Virus record (IMG/VR): IMGVR_UViG_3300005841_000035
Span: 1 to 64,000 of that record
Strand: one strand, 5' to 3'
DNA: 64,000 nt
DNA from: a virus
Both the position numbers and the translations under genes were made by a program. Below, piece after piece: positions 22,950-30,941 of the stretch (its first letter is position 1; each line of letters begins with the position of its first letter). The notes under the pieces were generated by a model, which saw only the letters and a list, made by a program, of their open reading frames with translations, was not told where the DNA came from and made no database searches.

Positions 22950-22978
22950 AATATCGCACAGGCGCCTTTACATTGCAA
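22950..22978 (-). promoter_or_regulatory. Class C-type promoter, leftward half of a divergent pair
   Basis: Minus strand: TTGCAA, 17 bases, GATATT, seven bases, ATG. It overlaps the rightward class B promoter by 12 bases, so the two may compete. Confidence 0.55.
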
Positions 22979-22998
22979 GCGAATCGCACACTTCTTTT
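22967..22998 (+). promoter_or_regulatory. Class B phage promoter starting the rightward module
   Basis: TTTACA, 15 bases, ACACTTCTTTT, with ATG five bases after ACTTCT. Confidence 0.65.
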
Positions 22999-23000
22999 GC

Positions 23001-23174
23001 ATGGATGACCCGAAAAACATCGAGCGTCGGCTGTTCCAATGCGCGCCGCAGGCGGCTAAGGACCTGAACGACAAGGCCAAGAAGTTGATACGCCAGCAGA
23101 AGCGCGCAGACTGGTGGAAGCAACACGCGGACCAACGCTCACGCAAACCACTATCAGGCAATGGGCAGGCTTAA
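23001..23174 (+). CDS. Small basic protein, 57 aa
   Basis: Starts MDDPKNIERRLF right after the class B promoter; a longer in-frame ORF begins upstream of the promoter and is rejected. Basic and helical (DKAKKLIRQQKRADWW). It overlaps the TerS-like gene by 14 bases, so it may be a packaging accessory. Confidence 0.6.
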   Translation: MDDPKNIERRLFQCAPQAAKDLNDKAKKLIRQQKRADWWKQHADQRSRKPLSGNGQA

Positions 23175-23910
23175 CAAAAATCGATTGGACGTGAGCCAGA
23201 TTCTGCTGGTCTACGTTGCGATGGTCGGTGACGTCAACCGCACGGCTGCCGCTTTGGACATGGACCCCGCAGTGGTCCGACAGCTTGCGACGCAAGAGGG
23301 CTGGGAGAATAAGATTCAACGTGTTACGATGCTGTCGAAGTCCAACCGCCCAGGCGATTGGGAGAAGGCACAGAACCGCGCGTTGTGCTTTGTGCAAGGC
23401 CATCGTATCCGGAACCTTGTGGACCGTGTCATTCTGCACTTCGAGGACATGACAGAGGAAGAGGTTTGCGCCGAGATTACCGCGACGGGCAAGAACGGCG
23501 TCCGTCATGTGTCCGCCCGCTTTTTCACTGACCTTGCCGCAGCCGCAGAGAAGGCGCATTCAATGTGTTACGCTGCACTCGATGACACCATCACAGCCCG
23601 TAACGAACGCGGCGAGGAACCGGACCAGATGAATGCGAGTGCGCTTCATGCCGCGGTGATGGCGTCCCTCAACTCTGGCGCTGCCGCCGGCAAGCCTGCC
23701 GATGTGATTGTCAGGGAGTTGGCTGAGGAAACACAACCTGTAGTGGTGCGCCAAATTGACACCACAACTGAGCGAACCGAGGTCGAGCTGCCGAATCATA
23801 AGTGTTCTGCTTATGATTCGGACTGTCCAACTGTCCAACCTGAGCCCGTTACCGTTAAAGCCGAGCCCTCGGACCCCGTTCCGCAGGTCCCAGGACCCCA
23901 GTCCGAGTGA
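23161..23910 (+). CDS. Terminase small subunit-like DNA-binding protein
   Basis: 249 residues. VAMVGDVNRTAAALDMDPAVVRQLATQEGW (about residues 18-47, read in pieces) is a helix-turn-helix like that of phage small terminases, which recognise the packaging site. The middle is helical and the C-terminus is Pro/Val-rich and probably disordered. It heads the rightward module, 4.6 kb before the large terminase. The C-terminal coding sequence contains a 12 bp perfect hairpin. The small-terminase name is by position and HTH only. Confidence 0.55.
   Translation: MGRLNKNRLDVSQILLVYVAMVGDVNRTAAALDMDPAVVRQLATQEGWENKIQRVTMLSKSNRPGDWEKAQNRALCFVQGHRIRNLVDRVILHFEDMTEEEVCAEITATGKNGVRHVSARFFTDLAAAAEKAHSMCYAALDDTITARNERGEEPDQMNASALHAAVMASLNSGAAAGKPADVIVRELAEETQPVVVRQIDTTTERTEVELPNHKCSAYDSDCPTVQPEPVTVKAEPSDPVPQVPGPQSE
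23791..23821 (+). repeat. 12 bp perfect hairpin inside the TerS-like gene
   Basis: CCGAATCATAAG, a 7-base loop, then its exact complement. Directly after it the 8-mer CTGTCCAA is repeated in tandem. The reading frame stays open through it. Confidence 0.6.
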
Positions 23911-24217
23911 CAACGTTGCGTATCAAGGTGTTGCGTGTGTCCAGTGTGGCAATGTTGGGGAACACCTGGGCCTCGGCAGCCCTTGCCTAGCGATGCTGAC
24001 CTTGTGTCTAGTTACTGGGCATGTGCGCAAGGGACTGAGTGACAAGGACCTCGGTGTCTGTGACGTTAATGTAGCAGGAAGCGTGCCAATCCTCGGTGTT
24101 TTGACCGGGGGGAGCGGGGCCAGGGGGTCGCGCTCAGACACTCGAGCGCGATTTGAAAAAAAGTCCTCGCGCGGGAAATTTTGGCCCAACTGTGCAGTTC
24201 TGACATACCCGTGACCT
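23911..24217. other. 307-base stretch without a convincing gene
   Basis: Both strands carry only low-quality ORFs. It contains G-runs (24105-24127), a GCGCGA/TCGCGC inverted repeat near 24147-24173 and two copies of CCTCGGTGT. Since it follows a TerS-like gene it could contain the packaging site, but no cos or pac signature can be identified by eye. Confidence 0.4.
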
Positions 24218-24409
24218 ATGAGCCTCAAACACCGGTTGTCTGACCCCGAGATTGCCCAGCTTCAGCAGGTCATGCTGCACGAGGGGATTAAGCCGTCCGA
24301 GGTCTACTTCCCTGGCGCGCTGACGGACCTTTTGGGCAAGGGCCTCATCCGAATCGAATACGGGCGTTACTGGCCGAACTGGGACGCCATCAGCCGTTCG
24401 GGTCAATGA
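24218..24409 (+). CDS. Hypothetical protein, 63 aa
   Basis: Compact sequence beginning MSLKHRLSDPEIAQLQQVML, with a helical N-terminus and aromatic C-terminus. No promoter or ribosome site is obvious. Function unknown. Confidence 0.5.
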   Translation: MSLKHRLSDPEIAQLQQVMLHEGIKPSEVYFPGALTDLLGKGLIRIEYGRYWPNWDAISRSGQ

Positions 24410-24435
24410 CGGCTAAAACGAAGGCGGTGCGGCCC

Positions 24436-24467
24436 TTGACATTCCCAAAAACAGTGGCACTGGTAAG
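24436..24467 (+). promoter_or_regulatory. Class A phage promoter on the plus strand
   Basis: TTGACA, 15 bases, GCACTGGTAAG; ATG 11 bases after ACTGGT. It begins a run of nine small genes ending at the recombinase. Confidence 0.7.
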
Positions 24468-24475
24468 GGTAGCAT

Positions 24476-24742
24476 ATGAAAACGAAAACATCGCTAATCC
24501 AAAATCACGACCCGCGCGAGCTGCCCCCGTTTCCTTTTCTCGCGGAGTCCACCCACGAAGACCCCCGGCACTCCTTTACGGTTCTCTTTGTGAACGAGCA
24601 CAGCGGCACCGTGGTCCATCGGGCGTCCGAGTTTGCCGCCTGGAGGGTCGGAACCTTTTACGAGGGCTTCACGAACGTCTGCCGCTCCAACCACTGGCGG
24701 GTTCTTTCACCCTCGGAAATCCTCACGCTCCAAAACGACTAA
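24476..24742 (+). CDS. Hypothetical protein, 88 aa
   Basis: Begins MKTKTSLIQNHDPREL; beta-rich with HSFTVLFVNEHSGTVVH. First gene of the class A transcript. Overlaps the next start by one base (TAATG). Function unknown. Confidence 0.6.
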   Translation: MKTKTSLIQNHDPRELPPFPFLAESTHEDPRHSFTVLFVNEHSGTVVHRASEFAAWRVGTFYEGFTNVCRSNHWRVLSPSEILTLQND

Positions 24743-25083
24743 TGAAAACTTACGAAGAGATGCGCGCCCGGTATATCGCTCAGCGTGACGCGCGCGAGGC
24801 GGCGACCGCTGCCGCCCAGGATATCGTGGTTAAGGCGTGGAAGCTGGCCATCGAAGAAAAAATGGAGCAGGCATTCCAGGGCGCTCAGCCGCGCTATTCG
24901 GTGTCCGTTTATTCCAACAGCATCTCTTGGGAGCTGGCTCGGAATGAATACATGGATGAGGCTGTCGCGCGTGCGTCTCAGCAGCTCGTCGAGTTTTTCG
25001 TTGAGGCCGGCTTCCAGGCGCGAAAAATAGTTTGCGCTTCCGGCATCGGTGTGGAAGTGTCCTGGGACCCTGACGACAACTAA
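24742..25083 (+). CDS. Hypothetical protein, 113 aa
   Basis: Begins MKTYEEMRARYIAQRDAREA; a long helical N-terminal half and a beta-rich end. A longer in-frame reading from 24406 would run through the promoter and antiframe of the previous gene and is rejected. Function unknown. Confidence 0.6.
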   Translation: MKTYEEMRARYIAQRDAREAATAAAQDIVVKAWKLAIEEKMEQAFQGAQPRYSVSVYSNSISWELARNEYMDEAVARASQQLVEFFVEAGFQARKIVCASGIGVEVSWDPDDN

Positions 25084-25087
25084 ACTT

Positions 25088-25237
25088 ATGTTTTCACTCG
25101 CAACAATCCAACGAATGAATGCGGCAGTCGAACGCCGTAAACTCCAACGTCGCGCTCGCGCCATGAACGCCAAGACAAAAAAGAAAGCCGAGGCCGATGC
25201 CGCGACCAACCGCTTCCTACAGGACAACGACCAATGA
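25088..25237 (+). CDS. Small basic helical protein, 49 aa
   Basis: MFSLATIQRMNAAVERRKLQ followed by Lys/Arg/Ala-rich helix. Begins four bases after the upstream stop and overlaps the next gene by four. Function unknown. Confidence 0.5.
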   Translation: MFSLATIQRMNAAVERRKLQRRARAMNAKTKKKAEADAATNRFLQDNDQ

Positions 25238-25485
25238 ACGTCATCGACATGGTAAATAAGCCCTCCAAGGTTCTCGTCGGCGACGTGCCGTTGGGCGAGC
25301 CCTTCCTCAGCAATGCCGGATGTCTTTACGTCCGCTGTTCGCTCAATGCGGTCGTGCCCCAGGTGTTCATCAAAGCAGACGCCTGTTTTGCATTCCATGT
25401 GCAGACTGGGCAGGTGGTCTCTTTTCATCCGCGCGAAGAAGCGACGCGGGTCGAGGCCGAAACAATTATCAGAGCCACACTATGA
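25234..25485 (+). CDS. Hypothetical protein, 83 aa
   Basis: Beta-rich throughout (MNVIDMVNKPSKVLVGDVPL), ATGA overlaps at both ends. The look is that of a small barrel; no family recognised. Confidence 0.6.
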   Translation: MNVIDMVNKPSKVLVGDVPLGEPFLSNAGCLYVRCSLNAVVPQVFIKADACFAFHVQTGQVVSFHPREEATRVEAETIIRATL

Positions 25486-25883
25486 AAAAACCCGCAAAGA
25501 AACTCACCAAGAAGACGAAACGAATTCTGCGCAAGGCCGGCAAGGTTGCCGTGGACTTCGAGTCCGGCGTGAAGGAGTCCGGAGTTGGCGGAACACTGAC
25601 CGCGGCCGAGCTGGAGAACCCCCATCTCTTTTTCTGGAAGACCCGCGACGGGCGTATCCTCCGGATAGCGGACATGCAGCTCGACCACTTGCTCAATGCC
25701 CGCACGCTTTTGCGCCGTCGCATCGCCAAGCAGTCCGAGGTCGAGGAAGTCATGTCAAACGAAGTCCTCCGGCGCACGGGGTCGCGCCTGGATGGCGTCG
25801 CCCTGGACTCATGTGACCCGCTGGGGAAATACGCGGATGCCTGGGAAGATGCGGACCCTTACGACAACCACGGGCAACACTGA
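25482..25883 (+). CDS. Hypothetical protein, 133 aa
   Basis: Very basic N-terminus (MKKPAKKLTKKTKRILRKAG), then a region with HLFFWKTRDGRILRIADMQ that looks like a small beta-alpha unit, common in phage proteins of unknown role. ATGA overlap upstream. Confidence 0.6.
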   Translation: MKKPAKKLTKKTKRILRKAGKVAVDFESGVKESGVGGTLTAAELENPHLFFWKTRDGRILRIADMQLDHLLNARTLLRRRIAKQSEVEEVMSNEVLRRTGSRLDGVALDSCDPLGKYADAWEDADPYDNHGQH

Positions 25884-25884
25884 T

Positions 25885-26226
25885 ATGGGATACTACACAA
25901 AATTCACCCTGGAATGGGCAGTTGGCGGCGCCGGCGCGGACCAAGAAGCCGTGAGGCAGGACGTCGCCAAATGGATACGCGGAAACGAAGAGGCGCATTA
26001 CGCGCTTAACGACGACGGCACTTTCTTTGAGTCGGCGAAGTGGTATGACTGGCAGACGGACCTGCGCGAACTGTCCGTCCTGATGCCCAACGTGTGGTTT
26101 GTCCTTCACGGATACGGCGAAGAGTCGGGGGACATATGGCGCGGATACGCCAAGGCCGGCAAGGTGGAAAAAGTGAAAGCCGAGCTGAAGTTCAAAGTCC
26201 CCGGCTTTTTCAAACTCAAACACTGA
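25885..26226 (+). CDS. Hypothetical protein, 113 aa
   Basis: MGYYTKFTLEW start with aromatic-rich beta strands, then a helix-rich end. It resembles the small phage/bacterial proteins beginning MGYYTxF but no function is known. Starts one base after the upstream stop. Confidence 0.6.
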   Translation: MGYYTKFTLEWAVGGAGADQEAVRQDVAKWIRGNEEAHYALNDDGTFFESAKWYDWQTDLRELSVLMPNVWFVLHGYGEESGDIWRGYAKAGKVEKVKAELKFKVPGFFKLKH

Positions 26227-26227
26227 T

Positions 26228-26542
26228 ATGAGCATGGTTGATGATGCCTGCCCCCGATGCGGGGCGCCGGTCTGCGCTTGCCAGTGCAAGCGGGACCCGC
26301 GGGTTTATGAGACCCCCTGGAACGGTGAGCCGATGCGCTTCGAACTGTCGGAGCACGTCAGGGCCTTCACCGAAAAAATGATGGGCCACCTTCGTCGCGA
26401 GTGGGCGTATCGCCGGCTCGCGGGGGACCTGCTGCACCAACTGAAATCGCTGGAGAACTTCGTGGACCCATCTACGCGCAACCTGCTCAAGGACGCGCGT
26501 GAGGTGTGGGAGAAGCAATTCGAAGACATCGCAAAGTTATGA
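26228..26542 (+). CDS. Small zinc-ribbon-like protein, 104 aa
   Basis: The N-terminus CPRCGAPVCACQC contains two CxxC-like pairs, so a zinc ribbon is likely; the rest is helical. Function unknown. The next gene starts by ATGA overlap. Confidence 0.6.
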   Translation: MSMVDDACPRCGAPVCACQCKRDPRVYETPWNGEPMRFELSEHVRAFTEKMMGHLRREWAYRRLAGDLLHQLKSLENFVDPSTRNLLKDAREVWEKQFEDIAKL

Positions 26543-26763
26543 TAGCCATCATCGCAATCGCCGCTTACTTTGTTTCGGTCATCACGTTGCTGTGCTACGT
26601 GAAATACCTGGACAGCCGCGTAACCAAGTTACAGTTCGAACTTTTCGAATACGCCCGGCAAGAATACGTCTCGCACAGGTTCACCAGCGTGTGGTCGCAA
26701 ATTGTCCGCACACAGGACGACGTGAAAAAACTTCAAGCGAAGCGGGGAGGCAAAAAGAAGTGA
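26539..26763 (+). CDS. Membrane protein with cytoplasmic helix, 74 aa
   Basis: One transmembrane segment (about residues 2-21), then a helix with coiled-coil character and a basic tail. Topology resembles a spanin-like or anchor protein, but no partner is seen. ATGA overlap upstream, GTGA overlap with the recombinase downstream. Confidence 0.55.
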   Translation: MIAIIAIAAYFVSVITLLCYVKYLDSRVTKLQFELFEYARQEYVSHRFTSVWSQIVRTQDDVKKLQAKRGGKKK

Positions 26764-27452
26764 ACGTCGTCGCCTACTACCGCGTCAGCACTCGCGAGCA
26801 GGAAGATAAGACCGGGCTCGAGCGTCAGCAGGACACCGTCGAGAAGTTCGCCGCCTCCAAAGGCATGACCATCGTCCGCTCGTTTTCTGAAGTCCAGTCC
26901 GGCGGCGCGGATATCGAGGACCGCACCATGCTGCTTTCCTTGCTCGACGAGGACGGCGTCAGCGGCATCGTGGTCGAGCGCATGGACCGTCTCGCGCGCG
27001 ACCTCATGGCACAGGAAATTTTTCTTCGGAGCGCGACCACTAAATGTATCCAGGTGTTCACCGCCGACTCCGGCCAGGAGATGACCAACGCGGATGACCC
27101 AACGCGCGTGATGTTGCGCCAAGTCATGGGCGCGCTGGCCCAGTGGGAAAAAGCCGTCATCGTAAAAAAACTTCAGGACGGTCGCCGGCGGACCGCTGAA
27201 CGGACGGGCAAGCCATGCGGGGGTCCGCCACGGTTCGGCTTCCATCCAGACATTCGGACGCGTGGGCATCAGCGGGACATCATCCACTGCGTTAAGAAGA
27301 TGGTGGACGAGGGGTATTCCTACGCGCGCATCGCCCGCCACTTGCAGGCGAACGGCATCTCCCCGCCAACCGGCAAAATCTGGCATCGCTCAACGGTTTA
27401 CAAAATTTCCAAAGTCAATCTTGACAATCCGCCGGCAGGGCACACTTCTTAG
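26760..27452 (+). CDS. Serine recombinase (resolvase/invertase type)
   Basis: 230 residues. YYRVST carries the nucleophile S10; EDRTMLLSLLD and VVERMDRLARD match the conserved serine-recombinase core. After a long helix a short C-terminal domain (YSYARIARHLQANGI, helix-turn-helix-like) binds DNA. The size fits resolvases and invertases rather than large serine integrases. The GTG at 26760 overlaps the upstream TGA and has GGGAGG before it. It lies directly before a fibre-domain gene, so DNA inversion or fibre exchange is an attractive role. Confidence 0.85.
   Translation: MNVVAYYRVSTREQEDKTGLERQQDTVEKFAASKGMTIVRSFSEVQSGGADIEDRTMLLSLLDEDGVSGIVVERMDRLARDLMAQEIFLRSATTKCIQVFTADSGQEMTNADDPTRVMLRQVMGALAQWEKAVIVKKLQDGRRRTAERTGKPCGGPPRFGFHPDIRTRGHQRDIIHCVKKMVDEGYSYARIARHLQANGISPPTGKIWHRSTVYKISKVNLDNPPAGHTS
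27421..27452 (+). promoter_or_regulatory. Class B phage promoter within the end of the recombinase gene
   Basis: TTGACA, 15 bases, ACACTTCTTAGG; ATG eight bases after ACTTCT. The recombinase stop TAG lies in the downstream half. Confidence 0.7.
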
Positions 27453-27457
27453 GTGAT

Positions 27458-28174
27458 ATGAGCGGAACTCTCGTTTATCAAGATGCGGTCGGCGTGGACA
27501 ACTTAATCCTCAGCCTCGCGGGCGGTGACTATGTCGCCAGCCTGGGCAACTTGTCGTGGCAGAAGCTGCGCGTCGGTATTCGCGCGACCATCTCGGCGGA
27601 AGCGGACATCTCTGGCAGCCCGGCACCGACGCTTGCCGTCGGACTGTGCAGCGGCACGACTTACCCGTTCATCTCCGGCGGATGCACGCACTTCGTCGGC
27701 GCGAAAACCAACGTCAGTGTTTTTGACTACATCCCGTTCGGCACCGGAACCCCGACGTGGATACGCGCCGGCACTAGCAACAACTCTTTTCAGGCGTGCA
27801 AGAAAATCGGCGGGACGGTGACGGCGGTTAGTTCGTCTTCGGTCGGCCCTGGCTTCGCCGAAGAACATTCGCAGCCTAAGAGCGTCATCCTGGTAGACAT
27901 CACCAAGGGGTCTCCGAACTGGACCATCGACTTCTTCATCTTCAACTCGGTCGCGCCCGACAGTTCGTGGCCCGACGTTTCTGAGGCCACATTCAATTCG
28001 TTGATGGTCGCGGACACTCCGTCGTTGACCTATCACAGCCTTTACACCGGATATTCCGTTGCGGTGAATGAGGCAACCAACGGAACCATCAACGCAGTGA
28101 ACGTCTCGTGGAACCGCGACGCGAATCTGGTTAAAGTCGAGGACCTCGCGGTTGCGAAGTTCCTGCTAGACTGA
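27458..28174 (+). CDS. Fibre/decoration protein with LCSGTT domain, no collagen part
   Basis: 238 residues made of a beta-rich domain with WQKLRVGIRA and VGLCSGTT, matching the C-terminal domains of the two collagen-like proteins at 45435 and 46540 (LRIALLLR...VGLCSGTT and IRVGLLLR...FGVCSGIT). It ends with NVSWN...VKVEDLAVAKF, like SLNIRWD...[10 protein letters not shown]. It lacks Gly-X-Y repeats, has its own late promoter, and stands 18 kb away from its relatives next to a recombinase. Confidence 0.7.
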   Translation: MSGTLVYQDAVGVDNLILSLAGGDYVASLGNLSWQKLRVGIRATISAEADISGSPAPTLAVGLCSGTTYPFISGGCTHFVGAKTNVSVFDYIPFGTGTPTWIRAGTSNNSFQACKKIGGTVTAVSSSSVGPGFAEEHSQPKSVILVDITKGSPNWTIDFFIFNSVAPDSSWPDVSEATFNSLMVADTPSLTYHSLYTGYSVAVNEATNGTINAVNVSWNRDANLVKVEDLAVAKFLLD

Positions 28175-28175
28175 T

Positions 28176-28488
28176 ATGAAAATTTCTTGGCCTCCCAGAA
28201 AACGGAGCGTGCATAACGTTAAAAGCCAGGATGCCCCGCCTCCGGGTCGGGCAACAAGTCCAACCGTCGCGACGGTTGGCCGGGTGGACATCCGGTTAGC
28301 TACCGACCACCCGAAAAATTTTGACAGGACGGAACGTTTTGGCCGAGCACCTTCGGGTCCGGCAAGCGGCGTTTTAGATTCCGGTCTGTCAGCGGGGAAA
28401 TGGCGACACATGGGCACAGCCCTGAAGGGAAACCCCGTCGCCCGCAGAGTCAGCGAAATAGGCTATCATAAACACGCCGCTTACTTTC
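28176..28488 (+). other. Structured, probably non-coding region upstream of the large terminase
   Basis: An ORF (28176-28607) crosses this region but reads unlike a protein and overlaps the terminase by 119 bases. The DNA holds a perfect 20 bp palindrome (28260-28279), a nested hairpin CGGGTGG/CCACCCG (28281-28314) followed by AAAAATTTT that could terminate transcription, and GGCGAC/GTCGCC pairing near 28403-28442. No promoter of the phage classes was found, so terminase may be read from upstream. Confidence 0.5.
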
Positions 28489-30420
28489 ATGGCACTTGCA
28501 GAAACGCACCCCGTAAAGGGGTTGCTGCGGGAGTCCGCGCGATTGATTCACAGCGGCGACATCTTTGCTGCCGCGAAGTTGGTTCGCGCCTGGGCGGCGC
28601 AGAATAACCCCGAGATTGCCAAGCAGTCGGTTGAGACCAAGCGCAAGGCGTTTGAGATGCTCACCCTTCTGCTGCATTGGGCGTTGAACAACGGTGCGAC
28701 CGAAGAGGCCGCACAACTTCTCTGGACCCCCAACCAATTCGACCCTCGACCGCACAACACGCAGCGCGTATGGTCCGCCTTCGACGAGCGGGACTTCATT
28801 TTGTTGATGGGCGCCGGCAAGCAGTCAAAATCATTCTCGATGGCCATCCGGCTTTTTCTGGAGTGGGTCCGTGACCCGGAGTATACGTCGATTCGCGTGC
28901 TGGGTCCGAGCGAAGACCATCTGGAGCAGAACCTTTTTTCGCACCTCGTCACACTCCATCGGGAGTCAGCCATACCACTGCCGGGTGAGATTGGAAAATT
29001 ATTCATCGGCCTCGACGCGCGGTCCAAGCGCGGCTCGATTACCGGCGTGGTGATTCCCCAGGGGAAAAAAGCCGCGGGCCGATTGCAAGGTGTCGCGCGT
29101 TTTCGGCGGAAGGTAACTCATCCGGTGTTCGGTGAGACGTCGCGGCTGTTCGTGTTCGTGGACGAAATTTCGAATCTCCCCAAGGGCTTGTGGCACGACA
29201 TCGACAACTTGCTGTCCAACACCTCAAAGCACGGCGGGCTGAAGGTGGCCGGCGCGTTCAACCCGTCGGACCAGAACGGCGACGTCGGTGTCCGCGTGGA
29301 GCCGCCCTTCGGCTGGGCGGATTTTGACCCGGACCTGCACTTCGAATGGATGTCAACGCGTGGCTGGTGGGTCGTCCGCCTGGACGCGATGCAGTCTGAA
29401 AACATCAAGCAGAAGCGCGAGGTCTATCCCGGCATGCAGACCTACGAGGGCATGCAGCAAATCATCGCGAACGCCGGCGGGCTCGATTCGCCCGGTTACT
29501 GGACGATGGTGCGCGGATGCTTCCCGCCGTTGGGAATGGTTCTCGCGGTCATCCCTTCGGGGCTGACCACAACGTGGAAGGCCGAACCGATTTGGTATGA
29601 CACGCCCGCGCCCTGCGGTGGCGTTGACTTGGCGCTGGAGGGCGGCGACACCTGCGAATTCGCGCACGGGCTTTTTGGCCGCGCGAGCGGAGTGAAGATG
29701 CCCCCGAGCTTGGAATTCCCTGGCGGGCAGACCGTGTGGTTCTACGACCGCAACGGGCACAAGGCACCGCGGCATGTATTGCTGGCGCAGAAAATTTTTC
29801 ACATCCCGAAGGGGGACACGACCGCCGTCGGTGACGCGGTGATTCGGCTCGCGCGCGAGCTGCACGTCAAACCGGAATACCTCGCGGTGGACCGCACCGG
29901 TAACGGACAGGGCGTGTTCGACTACATGAAGACCAAGGGTTGGCGCTGTCACGGCGTCAACTTTTACGAGGGCGCCAGCGAGACGCGCATCATGGCCGAA
30001 GACGAAGACACGGCCAAGGAACTTTATGACCGCGTGAACAGCGAGCTTTGGTTCGCCGTCAAGCGGTGGCTGGAGTTTCGGTTCCTTTACGTGGCGCTGG
30101 GCATGGAGACCGCGGACCTGACGAGCGAGCTGACGGACCGCTTCTTCCGGATGCTGGGCAAGAAGTCGCACGTTGAGTCAAAGCGCGATTGGAAGTCCCG
30201 GCACGCCGGAAAGTCGCCGAACCTCGCGGACGCCTTTACCCTGCTGGTCCACGCCGCACGCAAGGGCAGCGGGTTCATCCCGAGCATGGCCGGCGAGGAT
30301 TCGATTGACCCGGTGAGCCACGAGTCAACCGAATGGGACCCGCACGCGAAAGACATCGGGTGCGACCGGACGAACCGATTCGAAGACCTGGACACGGCCT
30401 TGGACGACCACGAATTGTGA
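28489..30420 (+). CDS. terL: Terminase large subunit
   Basis: 643 residues: the packaging ATPase and headful or end-cutting nuclease. The Walker A-like loop is GAGKQSKS at 108-115, Walker B is LFVFVDE with D225-E226. The C-terminal nuclease has GGVDLAL near residue 380 and LAVDRTGNGQG near 465-475, RNase H-like acidic residues. An N-terminal helical extension of about 90 residues precedes the ATPase. It is followed by two small phage-typical genes and the portal. Confidence 0.9.
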   Translation: MALAETHPVKGLLRESARLIHSGDIFAAAKLVRAWAAQNNPEIAKQSVETKRKAFEMLTLLLHWALNNGATEEAAQLLWTPNQFDPRPHNTQRVWSAFDERDFILLMGAGKQSKSFSMAIRLFLEWVRDPEYTSIRVLGPSEDHLEQNLFSHLVTLHRESAIPLPGEIGKLFIGLDARSKRGSITGVVIPQGKKAAGRLQGVARFRRKVTHPVFGETSRLFVFVDEISNLPKGLWHDIDNLLSNTSKHGGLKVAGAFNPSDQNGDVGVRVEPPFGWADFDPDLHFEWMSTRGWWVVRLDAMQSENIKQKREVYPGMQTYEGMQQIIANAGGLDSPGYWTMVRGCFPPLGMVLAVIPSGLTTTWKAEPIWYDTPAPCGGVDLALEGGDTCEFAHGLFGRASGVKMPPSLEFPGGQTVWFYDRNGHKAPRHVLLAQKIFHIPKGDTTAVGDAVIRLARELHVKPEYLAVDRTGNGQGVFDYMKTKGWRCHGVNFYEGASETRIMAEDEDTAKELYDRVNSELWFAVKRWLEFRFLYVALGMETADLTSELTDRFFRMLGKKSHVESKRDWKSRHAGKSPNLADAFTLLVHAARKGSGFIPSMAGEDSIDPVSHESTEWDPHAKDIGCDRTNRFEDLDTALDDHEL

Positions 30421-30426
30421 ATTTTT

Positions 30427-30726
30427 ATGAGCCTCCGTTTTAACAAAGGTCTCTTTCCCCCAGGTGGTTGGGAGTTTATAGACGATACTGGCGTGAAGCA
30501 CATCGGGAAGTCCTTTGCTCAGCTCGTCTCGCGCGTGGTTAACTACCGGCTCATCAACAGGTTCGCCATTGGCGACCCCGCGCGGGAGATTGACGCCCAA
30601 CTTTGCAAGAATTTTCCTGGATACTGCAAAGGTCCTTCTCCTTCAAGCCCTCCCAAACGCGCAACCCCCCAACCAAGCCCCGGCTGTTCGTCGTGCAAAA
30701 AATCAAGGCGGTCAAGACGGCCCTAA
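30427..30726 (+). CDS. Conserved phage small protein, 99 aa
   Basis: FPPGGWEFIDDTGVKHIGKSFAQLVSRV and LCKNFPGYC match a short protein that phages often encode beside terminase or portal; function unknown. Its C-terminus is Pro/Ser/Lys-rich and overlaps the next gene. Confidence 0.6.
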   Translation: MSLRFNKGLFPPGGWEFIDDTGVKHIGKSFAQLVSRVVNYRLINRFAIGDPAREIDAQLCKNFPGYCKGPSPSSPPKRATPQPSPGCSSCKKSRRSRRP

Positions 30727-30941
30727 AAGCCGTTCGTCGGGTCGTGGTGGCCGCGGCCACCGGCTCGAAGGTGTTCGTAGGCCCTGAGATAGCCGGCAAA
30801 CGGTTGGACGCCTGCCACCGGTGCCCGAATTTTAAGCCCAAGACTCGGCAGTGCGGCCTGTGTTTCTGTTTTGTGGACGCAAAATCCAAGCTCGCCACAG
30901 AGTCTTGTCCCGACCACAGATGGCCCTTGACAAACGTGTAA
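30693..30941 (+). CDS. Small zinc-binding phage protein, 82 aa
   Basis: EIAGKRLDACHRCPNFKPKTRQCGLCFCF followed by ATESCPDHRW is a rubredoxin-like Cys arrangement found in many phages (RLxxCxxCP...CGxCxC...CPxxxW). Role unknown. GTG at 30693 is used; an in-frame ATG at 30603 would overlap the previous gene by 124 bases. Its end contains the portal promoter. Confidence 0.6.
   Translation: MQKIKAVKTALKAVRRVVVAAATGSKVFVGPEIAGKRLDACHRCPNFKPKTRQCGLCFCFVDAKSKLATESCPDHRWPLTNV

Noticed and set aside
24406-25083. Single 225-codon ORF joining two genes
   Set aside because: It runs through a promoter and the out-of-frame start of the 88-residue gene. The internal ATG at 24742 gives a cleaner protein with a TAATG junction.
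26499-27452. Extended 317-codon serine recombinase
   Set aside because: The added N-terminus overlaps a membrane-protein gene; the GTG at 26760 gives the standard recombinase start just before YYRVST.
28380-28450. Possible self-cleaving ribozyme (HDV- or hammerhead-like) before terL
   Set aside because: AATGGCGA and CTGAAG...GAAA look suggestive, but the required helices could not be paired consistently.
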